Source: Candidatus Woesearchaeota archaeon (lineage in GTDB: Archaea > Nanobdellota > Nanobdellia > Woesearchaeales > GW2011-AR4). From it: DNA of 21,077 nt. The DNA lies in NCBI GenBank assembly GCA_013330825.1, contig DUHN01000006.1, positions 3,919 to 24,995 of the forward strand, written 5' to 3'. Below the pieces are notes generated by a model. That model saw only the letters and a program-made list of their open reading frames with translations. It had not been told where the DNA came from and did no database searches. Position 1 is the stretch's first letter, and each line of letters begins with the position of its first letter. Shown piece by piece: positions 14,881 to 21,077 of this stretch. The translations under genes were made by a program, and so were the position numbers.

Positions 14881-14925
14881 ATTTTTAAGTATATTAACTT
14901 GATAGTGGTTAATCAAAGGGGAAAA

Positions 14926-14935
14926 TCTATATATA
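14926..14935 (+). promoter_or_regulatory. TATA box of ispE
   Basis: TCTATATATA is centred about 35 bases before ATG 14966 and gives a start site near 14957. This means ispE has its own promoter, separate from the dxs-ispDF operon, after the T-run that follows ispDF. Confidence 0.6.
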
Positions 14936-14965
14936 CCCCTCTGCTTTCTTCTTCATGGGTTGGCC

Positions 14966-15820
14966 ATGATACTGAAATCTCACGCGAAAATAAACCTCAC
15001 TCTCCACATCGGCCGGAAGGCCAAGGGAGGACTGCACCAGATCGAGAGCGTCATGCATCCGATTGACCTCTACGACAACCTGATGTTCGAGAAGATGGAA
15101 GGGGATGAGGTGGTCGTCCACAGCAACAACACCAGCATACTGAACAAGGACAACCTGGCGTATAAGGCAGCCATGATGCTCAAGAAGAAGCACGGCATCC
15201 GCTCCGGGGTCCGGATCACCATCGAGAAGAACATCCCCCTGGGAGCGGGGCTCGGCGGGGGCTCCTCGAACGCGGCCATGGCGCTCATCGCCCTCAACAG
15301 CCTGTGGAAGCTCCGCCTGGACCAGAAGAAGCTCATGCACGCGGCCTTCGAGCTCGGCTCTGACGTGCCGTTCTTCATCCCCGGGAAGCCCGCCCTCGTG
15401 GAAGGCGTGGGAGAGAAGGTCAAGCCCATCACCAGCTACCCGAAGATCAACGCGGTCATCATCAACCCCGGCTTCCAGGTGTCCACCAAATGGGCATATG
15501 ACGCCTTCGACAAGCACCGGAAGAGGATGCCCAAGAAGAAGGCAATGTCCGCGAGAGCCTATGCCAAGCTGGTGCAGAAGAAGGACATCAACGGCATGGC
15601 GGACAACCTCCACAACGATTTCACCGAGGTCGTGGCCAAGCGGTACAAGATCGTCAGGGAGATGACCGGGCTGCTCAACAAGTACGGGGCGCTCAACTCG
15701 TGCCTCTCCGGCTCCGGGCCGACGGTCTATGGGCTGTTCTCCAGCATCTACACCGCGAGGGAAGCCTATTTCAAGCTCAAGGACATTTACCCGTTCGTGT
15801 ATCTGACGAAGACCGTGTAG
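14966..15820 (+). CDS. ispE: 4-Diphosphocytidyl-2-C-methyl-D-erythritol kinase
   Basis: IspE, a GHMP kinase, phosphorylates CDP-methylerythritol between the IspD and IspF steps. The 284 residues show Lys8 in HAKINLTLHIG and the ATP loop PLGAGLGGGSSNAA (91-104). Catalytic Asp133 lies in LGSDVPFFIPGKPALVEGVGE-type context, and the GHMP motif SGSGPTVYGLF (248-258) lies near the C terminus. Length is normal (about 280-300). ATG 14966 fits the family start MILKSHAKIN; a TTG at 14960 is an unlikely alternative. The stop codon's last base is also the first base of a long inverted repeat bounding the segment before ispH. Confidence 0.95.
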   Translation: MILKSHAKINLTLHIGRKAKGGLHQIESVMHPIDLYDNLMFEKMEGDEVVVHSNNTSILNKDNLAYKAAMMLKKKHGIRSGVRITIEKNIPLGAGLGGGSSNAAMALIALNSLWKLRLDQKKLMHAAFELGSDVPFFIPGKPALVEGVGEKVKPITSYPKINAVIINPGFQVSTKWAYDAFDKHRKRMPKKKAMSARAYAKLVQKKDINGMADNLHNDFTEVVAKRYKIVREMTGLLNKYGALNSCLSGSGPTVYGLFSSIYTAREAYFKLKDIYPFVYLTKTV

Positions 15821-16004
15821 GAGAATGCGCAGAGGGGCGCCAATCTGCGAGCGTCTCTGTGATTAGGAAAGCGGGCGGCAAGGGGGACGGCCCTGCTCGG
15901 AAGCAGGCTTCCGGCATCCACTGCGTGGACTGCGGGGAGTTGCCGTCACCCATTACTAAAGCAAAAGCGAGCCGGCGCCCCCCGAGCGAAGCGAGGCATT
16001 CTCC
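15820..16004 (+). ncRNA. Structured RNA element between ispE and ispH
   Basis: GGAGAATGC (15820-15828) pairs perfectly with GCATTCTCC (15996-16004), closing a 167-base segment. Inside, GGGGCGCC (15834-15841) pairs with GGCGCCCC (15974-15981) and CGGCAA (15876-15881) with TTGCCG (15940-15945). CCTGCT/AGCAGG closes a four-base loop (15892-15907), and TCCAC/GTGGA forms another hairpin (15917-15929). CGCAGA (15828-15833) can instead pair with TCTGCG (15844-15849). It may be a riboswitch-like ispH leader, an independent RNA, or a palindromic insertion. I do not recognise a family. The ispH frame runs open through it by chance or as an unlikely N-terminal extension. Confidence 0.45.
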
Positions 16005-16023
16005 GTCCATGCAATTCACCATT

Positions 16024-16953
16024 ATGCCGACCATCGAAATAGCCAAGAACTCTGGATTCTGCTTCGGGGTGCGCCGGGCCATCGACGTCGCCAAGGACGT
16101 GGCCTCGAAGAACCCAGGCACGACGTACGTCTATGGGCAGCTCGTGCACAACGAGCGCGTGATCGAGGACCTGGAGCGGCAGGGCATCGTGTTTGCGGAG
16201 GACATCAACAACATCCCCGAAGGCGCGACCACCGTATTGAGGGCGCACGGGGAGCCGGGAACGACGTACCGGGCGATGAAAGAGAAAGGCATCACTTCCT
16301 CGACCTCATTAAAGGACGCGACCTGCCCCCTGGTCACCCTGGTGCACAACGTCGCCATCAAGCTGAAGAACGCCGGGTACGACGTCGCCATCTTCGGCAA
16401 GCACGACCACCCGGAATCCATCGGCACGAGCTACCACATCAAGGGGAAGGACACCTACATCATCGAGAAGCCGGACATGGACCATGCCCGGGCATTCGTG
16501 GAATATTTGAAAGGCAACAACATCAAAAAGGCAGCGCTGGTCTCCCAGACGACGATGTCGGTCTATGGCTACAAGAAGCTGATTGACAATCTTAACCAAC
16601 TGACCAATGGCACCTTCAGGAACATCCCTTTGTCATTGACAGACGTGAGCGCGGACTACGGGTATGTGGACACCATCTGCAATCCCACCAAACAAAGGCA
16701 GTCGGGGACAGAGGAACTTGCCAGAAAGGTGGATGTCATGGTGGTCATCGGCGGCGTGCATTCCTCGAACTCCAAGGAGCTGGCGCAGAAGGCCAGGGAG
16801 CTGGGCGTGGAGACGCACTACATCCAGTCAGCGGCGCAGGTCGAGAAGGGATGGTTCGCCGGGAAGGAAAGGATCGGGGTCTCCGCCGGGGCATCGACCC
16901 CTGATGTGCTCATTGAGGAGGTTGTTGGAAAAATCAAAGAGGTGGTCTTGTAG
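16024..16953 (+). CDS. ispH: 4-Hydroxy-3-methylbut-2-enyl diphosphate reductase
   Basis: IspH is the last MEP enzyme and makes both IPP and DMAPP from HMBPP with an iron-sulfur cluster. The 309 residues carry the three cluster ligands Cys13 (SGFCFGVRRA), Cys101 (DATCPLV) and Cys219 (DTICNPTKQRQ). They also show VHN at 42-44, LRAHGEPG, GKHDHPESIGT (126-136 region), SQTTMS and GGVHSSNSKEL. ATG 16024 gives the usual IEIAKNSGFCFG start; ATG 16009 five codons upstream is equally allowed, and neither has a good ribosome binding site. The frame stays open upstream into ispE, but that sequence has no family resemblance. Confidence 0.95.
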   Translation: MPTIEIAKNSGFCFGVRRAIDVAKDVASKNPGTTYVYGQLVHNERVIEDLERQGIVFAEDINNIPEGATTVLRAHGEPGTTYRAMKEKGITSSTSLKDATCPLVTLVHNVAIKLKNAGYDVAIFGKHDHPESIGTSYHIKGKDTYIIEKPDMDHARAFVEYLKGNNIKKAALVSQTTMSVYGYKKLIDNLNQLTNGTFRNIPLSLTDVSADYGYVDTICNPTKQRQSGTEELARKVDVMVVIGGVHSSNSKELAQKARELGVETHYIQSAAQVEKGWFAGKERIGVSAGASTPDVLIEEVVGKIKEVVL

Positions 16954-16955
16954 CG

Positions 16956-16969
16956 TGGCGCTCGCGCCC
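16956..16969 (+). other. GC hairpin after the ispH stop
   Basis: TGGCG and CGCCCA around a CTCG loop form a short GC hairpin three bases after the ispH stop. No T-run follows directly. The rest of the interval up to 17027 is GC-rich and holds no gene I can support. Confidence 0.25.
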
Positions 16970-17027
16970 AGGGATGCTGGCTTTTCCGCATGGCGCCTGC
17001 CTTCAGCGCACTGCCCCTCGCCGCCTT

Positions 17028-17306
17028 TTACTCAGTGAGCCCAAAAGAATTGGTAAATTCGACAATCATCTGGTACTTGTTCAGGTAATCAAATCCTTTC
17101 TGCGTCAAAGAATACGTTTTCCCGCCTTTTGTCTGATTTTCAACTATAAACCCTTTTTGCAGCAACTCATCCATATACCCATCGAACATCTGGTTTGATA
17201 AATTTGATTTGTACAGGATATTTGTCTGCTTTATCTTGCCATTCTTCCCATTTATGACGTTCAGGATATCATAAATTATCTGGAGCCTGTTTCTTTTCTT
17301 GCTCAT
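17028..17306 (-). CDS. Winged-helix transcriptional regulator (HTH_45-like)
   Basis: The 92-residue protein fits the small archaeal winged-helix family often labelled HTH_45. It has a basic start (MSKKRNRLQIIYDIL) and a helix-turn-helix with KQTNILYKSNLSNQMFDGYM and LLQKGFIV. The wing is GGKTYSLTQKGFDYLNKY. There is no sensor domain; such proteins usually act as dimers on nearby promoters. Its ATG overlaps the stop of the upstream membrane-protein gene (ATGA), so the two are co-translated. Its AT content is much higher than the MEP block, which suggests separate ancestry. Confidence 0.82.
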   Translation of the reverse strand: MSKKRNRLQIIYDILNVINGKNGKIKQTNILYKSNLSNQMFDGYMDELLQKGFIVENQTKGGKTYSLTQKGFDYLNKYQMIVEFTNSFGLTE

Positions 17307-17965
17307 TTTCTTCTTATGACGGTTATTAAGTTTAGCAGTATCAGCGCATAAGCAACGAACTCAAGCAGATGGCCAGTCACATAGAATAGCCCATGGTTTA
17401 TCGAGAAAATAAAATGGATTTTGCCGATCAACAGGAACAAAAATGCGATAAACACTATGAGTGCGGCGGTTTTTCTGCTTTTAAGATAGTTCTTGAGATA
17501 ATAGAACGAGACATAGACCAACAGTATAGATGAAATCACATAAAAGAAATATAATTTGTTGGAGCTGAAGAACAGCATGGTGGTGATTACTGCCAGGAAG
17601 AACAGGTATGCCTTTGCATTTTTTATTTTTAATGTCATGTATGCCAGCGTAACAAGCGCCGCCAAGAAAAGAAGCATGTACGCATAAATCCCCGCAATGT
17701 TGAGATTATGGGGTATGGACATTGCTTGCATGCCACACCCCTCTGCCATGGAGTAGCTTGCGGCAAAATTCAGCAGTGATTGGACAAAATAAGCGGCAGA
17801 GATCAACAGGAAAGAAATCCCAAATAATCTTGACTGCCTTTGCCCAGAGAGCCGGCAAACTTTCAGGGCATAAATTCCAACGAGAAGCGTACCAACAAAA
17901 AACACCATCTCAAGAATCGCATTGTACCCTGCAAACCAATGCGGAACTATGGCATAATTCATCAT
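17303..17965 (-). CDS. Multi-pass membrane protein, unknown function
   Basis: The 220 residues contain about six or seven hydrophobic spans, roughly at 15-35, 47-70, 90-112, 118-135, 137-155, 166-187 and 193-215, joined by short basic loops such as SRLFG and KNYLKSRKTAA. I see no transporter or enzyme motif. Conserved-looking His residues (HWFAGYN, IGKIHFIF, INHGLFYVTGHLLEF) might bind metal or haem, but this is conjecture. The start may be ATG 17965 or the adjacent ATG 17962, both next to a GGAG. It is co-transcribed with the winged-helix gene, which may mean a membrane sensor working with that regulator. Confidence 0.75.
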   Translation of the reverse strand: MMNYAIVPHWFAGYNAILEMVFFVGTLLVGIYALKVCRLSGQRQSRLFGISFLLISAAYFVQSLLNFAASYSMAEGCGMQAMSIPHNLNIAGIYAYMLLFLAALVTLAYMTLKIKNAKAYLFFLAVITTMLFFSSNKLYFFYVISSILLVYVSFYYLKNYLKSRKTAALIVFIAFLFLLIGKIHFIFSINHGLFYVTGHLLEFVAYALILLNLITVIRRK

Positions 17966-17983
17966 CTCCGTCCCATTTTTCCC

Positions 17984-17991
17984 TTTTTAAA
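17984..17991 (-). promoter_or_regulatory. TATA box of the membrane protein / HTH unit
   Basis: On the minus strand this reads TTTAAAAA and is centred 22-25 bases before the two adjacent ATG codons at 17965 and 17962. A nearly leaderless transcript is likely. Confidence 0.5.
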
Positions 17992-18030
17992 CTTTCCGAA
18001 GGATTACTCCTGATTTGTCATTAAGAAGCG

Positions 18031-18038
18031 ATATATAA
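18031..18038 (+). promoter_or_regulatory. TATA box of the redox/metal cassette
   Basis: ATATATAA would start plus-strand transcription near 18061, leaving a leader of about 57 bases with GGAGG at 18105-18109 before the first gene. It lies in a 152-base region shared with the divergent membrane protein/HTH unit. Confidence 0.55.
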
Positions 18039-18117
18039 CCGCATACGCAGCAACTCCCATCATGCAGGCAAGGCAGCATCGTTGCCGGACTTCCCGCATG
18101 ACCCGGAGGCGAAAAAC

Positions 18118-18417
18118 ATGGACAAGACCGCAAAAAAGGAATTGAGTGTGGCTGCGCTTGCCGCTGCCGCAATTGCGCTTTTGGCATTTGTCGCAGTAGC
18201 GTATGCCCAGGGAGACGACAGGAACCATGAACAGCGCCATGCCGGAGAGAAAGGCATGATGGACATGATGGGCGGCAACGAAATGGACGAACTGCACAAG
18301 CAAATGACGAGAAACCTTGATCTCCCGTCAAGAGAGCAAATGGACAAGATGCACGAAATGTGCGAGAAATCGCCTGAAGGAAACGGAGACATGATGGAAG
18401 GGGGAATGATGCAGTAA
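18118..18417 (+). CDS. Exported Met/His-rich small protein, possible metal binder
   Basis: The 99 residues begin with a charged start (MDKTAKKELS) and one hydrophobic helix (VAALAAAAIALLAFVAVAYA, 11-30). This is a signal peptide with a likely cut after AYA, or an anchor. The mature part is rich in Met, His, Asp and Glu: NHEQRHAGEKGMMDMMGG, the helix MDELHKQMTRNLDLPSREQM, one Cys (MCEKS) and MMEGGMMQ. Met/His clusters of this kind bind copper or silver in other envelope proteins, so metal binding is plausible but unproven. ATG 18118 follows GGAGG by eight bases, which favours it over an upstream start at 18082. Confidence 0.72.
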   Translation: MDKTAKKELSVAALAAAAIALLAFVAVAYAQGDDRNHEQRHAGEKGMMDMMGGNEMDELHKQMTRNLDLPSREQMDKMHEMCEKSPEGNGDMMEGGMMQ

Positions 18418-18418
18418 C

Positions 18419-18700
18419 ATGGAGAAGGAATCGTACAGCTGGATTTTGGCGGCTTTGATACTCTTGCTGCTCGGGAGCAGCATGCTGATGGGAAGAGGCC
18501 ACATGGGATTTGGCACGGGGCTTGGCGTTGTTCTCATGCTGGTGTTCTGGGCGGCGGTGCTCTGGCTCATCGTTGAGCTGTTCTGGAAAGGGCATGAGAA
18601 AGCAGGTTCGCTTGAAATACTCAGGAGCAGGTATGCCCGAGGCGAAATAAGCAAGAGGCGATTTGAGCAGATGAAAAAAGAATTGTCGCGGGACGGTTAA
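18419..18700 (+). CDS. SHOCT-domain small membrane protein
   Basis: The 93 residues carry two hydrophobic spans (about 8-24 and 30-56) and a C-terminal SHOCT motif (SLEILRSRYARGEISKRRFE, 64-83). SHOCT is a short oligomerisation module with Ala-Arg-Gly-Glu-Ile-Ser at its centre. The spans hold GRGHMGFGTG with a His and several Met. The gene starts one base after the Met/His-rich gene and ends three bases before the next, so the genes form one operon. Such proteins are common in metal-stress and envelope gene sets, but their role is unknown. Confidence 0.82.
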   Translation: MEKESYSWILAALILLLLGSSMLMGRGHMGFGTGLGVVLMLVFWAAVLWLIVELFWKGHEKAGSLEILRSRYARGEISKRRFEQMKKELSRDG

Positions 18701-18703
18701 CCC

Positions 18704-18919
18704 ATGGACGAGCATGCACCAAAGCATAAAGGGGGATTTTTGCGGAAGATAAAAGACAACCATTTTTTCATGGTTTTGGCCTGCATGGTGCCGATTGCAC
18801 TGCTGCTCGCAGGAAGCTATTTTTTAGGCTGGAAGAACAACAGCCTCCTTTTGTTCGTATTTCTGGCGGCATGCGTGTTCGGGCACGTATTCATGATGCG
18901 GAACCACGGGGGCCATTAA
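18704..18919 (+). CDS. DUF2933-like small membrane protein
   Basis: The 71 residues have a His/Lys-rich start (MDEHAPKHKGG) and two hydrophobic spans (about 22-41 and 47-64). The end is His-rich: FGHVFMMRNHGGH. This pattern, with a final Cys/Gly-x-x-His-x-Phe-Met-x-x segment and GGH, resembles the DUF2933 family found beside heavy-metal and copper genes. The family match is by eye only. It lies between the SHOCT gene and the thioredoxin-fold gene. Confidence 0.6.
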   Translation: MDEHAPKHKGGFLRKIKDNHFFMVLACMVPIALLLAGSYFLGWKNNSLLLFVFLAACVFGHVFMMRNHGGH

Positions 18920-18946
18920 CAGTCCGGTATCGCAGAGGTGCAAAAA

Positions 18947-19624
18947 ATGGAAGAAAGGTCGTTTAGGATAAAGAGAAGATATGTCTATGCTCTGCTGATA
19001 CTTGCAGTCTTGTCTTTTGGTTATTTCATGTATTCGTTCGGGGCGAAAGGCAATGAACCCCCCGCAATGCCGGATCCCCAGGCAACTGGCATGTCTTCTG
19101 ACATGTCCAGCCACCACAAGCCGTTCCAGGCAACCCCCAGCGGGTTTTTCGAGGGCGCAGTTGGAAAAAAGGCCCCTGAATTTGAACTGCAGGGCATAAA
19201 CGGCGCTATCGTCAAACTGAGCGATTACCGGGGGAAAAACGTGGTATTGTTCTTCAACGAGGGAAGCATGTGCTATCCGGCATGCTGGAACCAAATATCC
19301 TCCCTTGCGAATGATGCGAGATTCAGCAAGGAGGATACAGTTGCCCTCTCCATTGTTGTTGATTCGCTATCGCAGTGGCGGCAAATACTCCAAAAAGTCC
19401 CCCAGATGTCAAAATCAACGATCCTTTTTGACACGGCCAGGGAAGTCTCGGCAGCGTACGATGTGCTTTACGCGGACTCTTCAATGCACAAGGGCTCTTA
19501 CCCCGGACACACTTATTTTGTCATCGATAAGGATGGCATCATACGATATACCAAAGACGACCCGGCTATGGCGATAAACAATGAGGACATAGCCTCGGAG
19601 CTGGAAAAGATCAAAGGTGCTTAG
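18947..19624 (+). CDS. Membrane-anchored thioredoxin-fold (redoxin/AhpC-TSA) protein
   Basis: The 225 residues start with a membrane anchor (about 12-31), then a Met/His linker (MSSDMSSHHKP, 49-59). The redoxin domain starts at AVGKKAPEFELQGINGAIVK (71-90). The active-site segment is FNEGSMCYPACWNQ with Cys109 and Cys113, a CX3C pair rather than the common CXXC. The later SYPGHTYFVIDKDGIIRY matches the redoxin cis-Pro and strand region. It probably reduces or oxidises thiols outside the membrane and would take electrons from the CcdA-like protein encoded directly after it. ATG 18947 has AGGTG six bases before it; GTG 18938 is an alternative. Confidence 0.85.
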   Translation: MEERSFRIKRRYVYALLILAVLSFGYFMYSFGAKGNEPPAMPDPQATGMSSDMSSHHKPFQATPSGFFEGAVGKKAPEFELQGINGAIVKLSDYRGKNVVLFFNEGSMCYPACWNQISSLANDARFSKEDTVALSIVVDSLSQWRQILQKVPQMSKSTILFDTAREVSAAYDVLYADSSMHKGSYPGHTYFVIDKDGIIRYTKDDPAMAINNEDIASELEKIKGA

Positions 19625-20503
19625 ATGGGATCAACGCTCCTTTTGGCGTCCCTCATAGCGGCTTTCATAGCGGGCACCGCCGCATTGTTCGCGCCATGCT
19701 GCATAACCGTTCTGCTGCCGGCATACCTTGGCTCCATTTTCCGCCAGAAAAGGACAGTCGTCGGAATGACGCTCGTGTTCTTCCTGGGGTTGCTTGCGGT
19801 GTTTCTCCCCCTTGGCCTGGGATTTGCAGGCATCGGGGCCTTGCTTGGCAAAAACCACGACTTGATTTTTGTAATCGGCGGGGCTTTCTTGCTGCTGCTG
19901 GGGGCATCGATATTGCTCGGATTCCACTTTTCAATCCCGTTCACGAGGCACCAGAAAACGAAAATTACGGGGGCAGGCTCTGTCTTCATCCTGGGGGTTT
20001 TCTCCGCTTTTGCAACGCTTTGCTGCGCTCCTGTTTTGGCCGGCGTGCTTGCGCTCTCAATACTTCCAGGCTCTCTATTCTGGGGGGCAATGTATGCTCT
20101 CCTGTATGTTGCCGGAATGACAGCGCCGCTGCTCCTGATAGCGCTCTTCATGGACAAATTCGATCTCACAAAAAAATTTGGGAAGCTCAGCAAAGGCGTA
20201 TCCTACACGGTTGCCGGGAGGGAAATCACCGTCACTGTGGCAGAGATGGCTTCCGGAACCATGTTTTTGCTCCTTGGAGTCCTGATACTCTACCTGGCCC
20301 AAGCCGGAAAAATTGCGATGGAATCCAACGAGTTCCAGACATCAGTCAACATTTTCATGAGCAATCTGGCAAACTCCATCAATACCGCGCTCTCAGGGGC
20401 TTCAACAATTATGGGTGTTATTGCAGCTGCTTTGCTGATTGCAGCGGTGAGTGTGTTCCTCTTTAAAAAACAAAAGAAAATACCGGACAAGAGGAAAAAA
20501 TAA
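19625..20503 (+). CDS. ccdA: CcdA/DsbD-family thiol-disulfide transporter
   Basis: Proteins of this family carry reducing power across the membrane through a pair of cysteines. The 292 residues have at least seven hydrophobic spans. The two symmetric active-site segments are LFAPCCITVLLPAYLGS (Cys25, Cys26) and FATLCCAPVLAGVLAL (Cys133, Cys134), each followed by the expected Pro. The family core covers about 1-225; the remaining ~65 residues add one more span and a Lys-rich cytoplasmic tail. In both segments the Cys are adjacent (CC). The gene begins right after the stop of the thioredoxin-fold gene, so they likely act as a pair. Confidence 0.88.
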   Translation: MGSTLLLASLIAAFIAGTAALFAPCCITVLLPAYLGSIFRQKRTVVGMTLVFFLGLLAVFLPLGLGFAGIGALLGKNHDLIFVIGGAFLLLLGASILLGFHFSIPFTRHQKTKITGAGSVFILGVFSAFATLCCAPVLAGVLALSILPGSLFWGAMYALLYVAGMTAPLLLIALFMDKFDLTKKFGKLSKGVSYTVAGREITVTVAEMASGTMFLLLGVLILYLAQAGKIAMESNEFQTSVNIFMSNLANSINTALSGASTIMGVIAAALLIAAVSVFLFKKQKKIPDKRKK

Positions 20504-20516
20504 ACTAAAACAGCAA

Positions 20517-20972
20517 TTACCCGAGCAGATACCCCGCCTGCGTGAGGTCGTACTTCCATTCCTCGGCGATGCGGCCGTTCCTTTTGTAGTACTTCACGAG
20601 CCTGTGGATCTTCGACTCCGCCAGATGGAGCCCGCGCCTCGCCGTCTCGTCGTGCCTGTTCTCCAGCAGGTGCTTGTTGATGGCGGCCGCCCTCCTCATC
20701 AGGGCCGTGACGTCCTCCGGCAGCTCCGGGAGCTGCTTCTTCTCGCCGAGTATCTTCGTCACGCTCTTGCCGCACAGCGCTTCCACGTCGGGGACGCCGT
20801 ACTTGTCCCTCAGCGTGAGGCCGATCAGCGAGGCAGGCATGCCTTCCTTCGCCATCTTGACGATGAGCATCTCCGCTTCCTTCGCGCTCAGCCGCACCCA
20901 TGACGGGGCCGTCTTCTTGAGCGGCTTTCTGGAGCCCGATTTCCCCCTTTTCCCCGAATACATCCGTGCCAT
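20517..20972 (-). CDS. rps15: Small ribosomal subunit protein S15 (S13e type)
   Basis: The archaeal S15 (eukaryotic S13e) binds the 16S rRNA central domain. The 151 residues start MARMYSGKRGKSGS and contain KTAPSWVRLSAKEAEMLI and the GMPASLIGLTLRDKYGVPDV segment. The S15 core is LMRRAAAINKHLLENRHDE through HRLVKYYKRNGRIAEEWKY. Length is typical for archaea. GGGTGA lies a few bases before the ATG. It converges on the ccdA-like gene with a 13-base gap and is an independent archaeal marker on the right side of the window. Confidence 0.96.
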   Translation of the reverse strand: MARMYSGKRGKSGSRKPLKKTAPSWVRLSAKEAEMLIVKMAKEGMPASLIGLTLRDKYGVPDVEALCGKSVTKILGEKKQLPELPEDVTALMRRAAAINKHLLENRHDETARRGLHLAESKIHRLVKYYKRNGRIAEEWKYDLTQAGYLLG

Positions 20973-21005
20973 CGTTTCACCCTGGTTGTTCTAAGAGAGG
21001 AGAAC

Positions 21006-21067
21006 CAAAAGAACGCTTTTGTCTCCAGCATAGGCAAGCTTTCACCGGCCTATCTCTTGATATGCTG
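21006..21067. repeat. Inverted repeats upstream of rps15 at the window edge
   Basis: CAAAAG (21006-21011) and CTTTTG (21016-21021) form a hairpin with an AACG loop. Then ATAGGC (21030-21035) pairs with GCCTAT (21048-21053), and CAGCATA (21026-21032) can pair with TATGCTG (21061-21067). The last two overlap, so they exclude each other or form a bulged stem. This could be an rps15 leader structure or the end of an RNA gene beyond the window. Confidence 0.35.
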
Positions 21068-21077
21068 CGGGATGAAC

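Noticed and set aside
15983..15995. GAGCGAAGCGAGG-type motif as a hairpin
   Set aside because: The arms are mirror-like, not reverse complements, so they cannot form a stem.
15820..16004. The ispE-ispH element as RNase P RNA, SRP RNA or a tRNA
   Set aside because: A short GGAAAG-like stretch recalls RNase P, but the other conserved regions are absent, and no tRNA T-arm or SRP domain motif is seen.
15700..16023. In-frame upstream extension of ispH through the ispE-ispH gap
   Set aside because: The frame is open but overlaps ispE, has no family resemblance and covers the strongly paired segment. IspH proteins normally begin just before the GFCFG motif, so it is treated as non-coding.

Overview
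This window is archaeal. It carries RNA polymerase subunit E' (Rpo7) with Spt4, S24e, S27ae, ribosomal protein L1, stalk protein P0, archaeal-type L12, an S13e-type S15, a TrmB-family regulator and an HTH_45-type winged helix. Several genes are preceded by TATA boxes at archaeal distances. GC is high over most of the window and clearly lower around 17.0-18.0 kb and in the 8.1-8.55 kb intergenic stretch. A short P0 and a compact layout would suit a DPANN-type archaeon, but the lineage is an inference.

Left part (1-8.0 kb): a plus-strand operon of rpoE1, spt4, rps24e and rps27ae, then an unrecognised 325-residue protein. A minus-strand TrmB-like regulator with a duplicated sensor region is divergent from a two-gene unit: a PpnP-like nucleoside phosphorylase and a fold-type II PLP-enzyme homologue with Tyr in place of the cofactor lysine. 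A minus-strand run rpl1 - rplP0 - rpl12 - archaeal coiled-coil protein follows.

Middle (8.03-8.85 kb): a gene-poor, AT-rich interval. It holds the rpl1 promoter, an IS6-like terminal-repeat motif, several strong hairpins, a 36-codon reading frame with its own TATA box and ribosome binding site, and the 3' remnant of a DDE transposase.

Central block (8.85-16.95 kb): a complete set of bacterial-type MEP (non-mevalonate) isoprenoid genes: dxs, ispG, ispC, an ispD-ispF fusion, ispE and ispH. A PD-(D/E)XK nuclease-like gene is embedded and translationally coupled between ispG and ispC. Together the enzymes would convert pyruvate and glyceraldehyde 3-phosphate to IPP and DMAPP. Archaea normally use mevalonate-type routes, so this is the most remarkable feature, and archaeal genes flank it on both sides. 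A GC-rich segment with long-range base-pairing potential lies between ispE and ispH.

Right part (16.95-21.08 kb): a divergent pair of units. On the minus strand are a multi-pass membrane protein and an HTH_45-like winged helix. On the plus strand is a cell-envelope redox/metal cassette: an exported Met/His-rich small protein, a SHOCT membrane protein, a DUF2933-like membrane protein, a membrane-anchored thioredoxin-fold protein and a CcdA/DsbD-like thiol transporter. Ribosomal protein S15 on the minus strand and an incomplete inverted repeat end the window.
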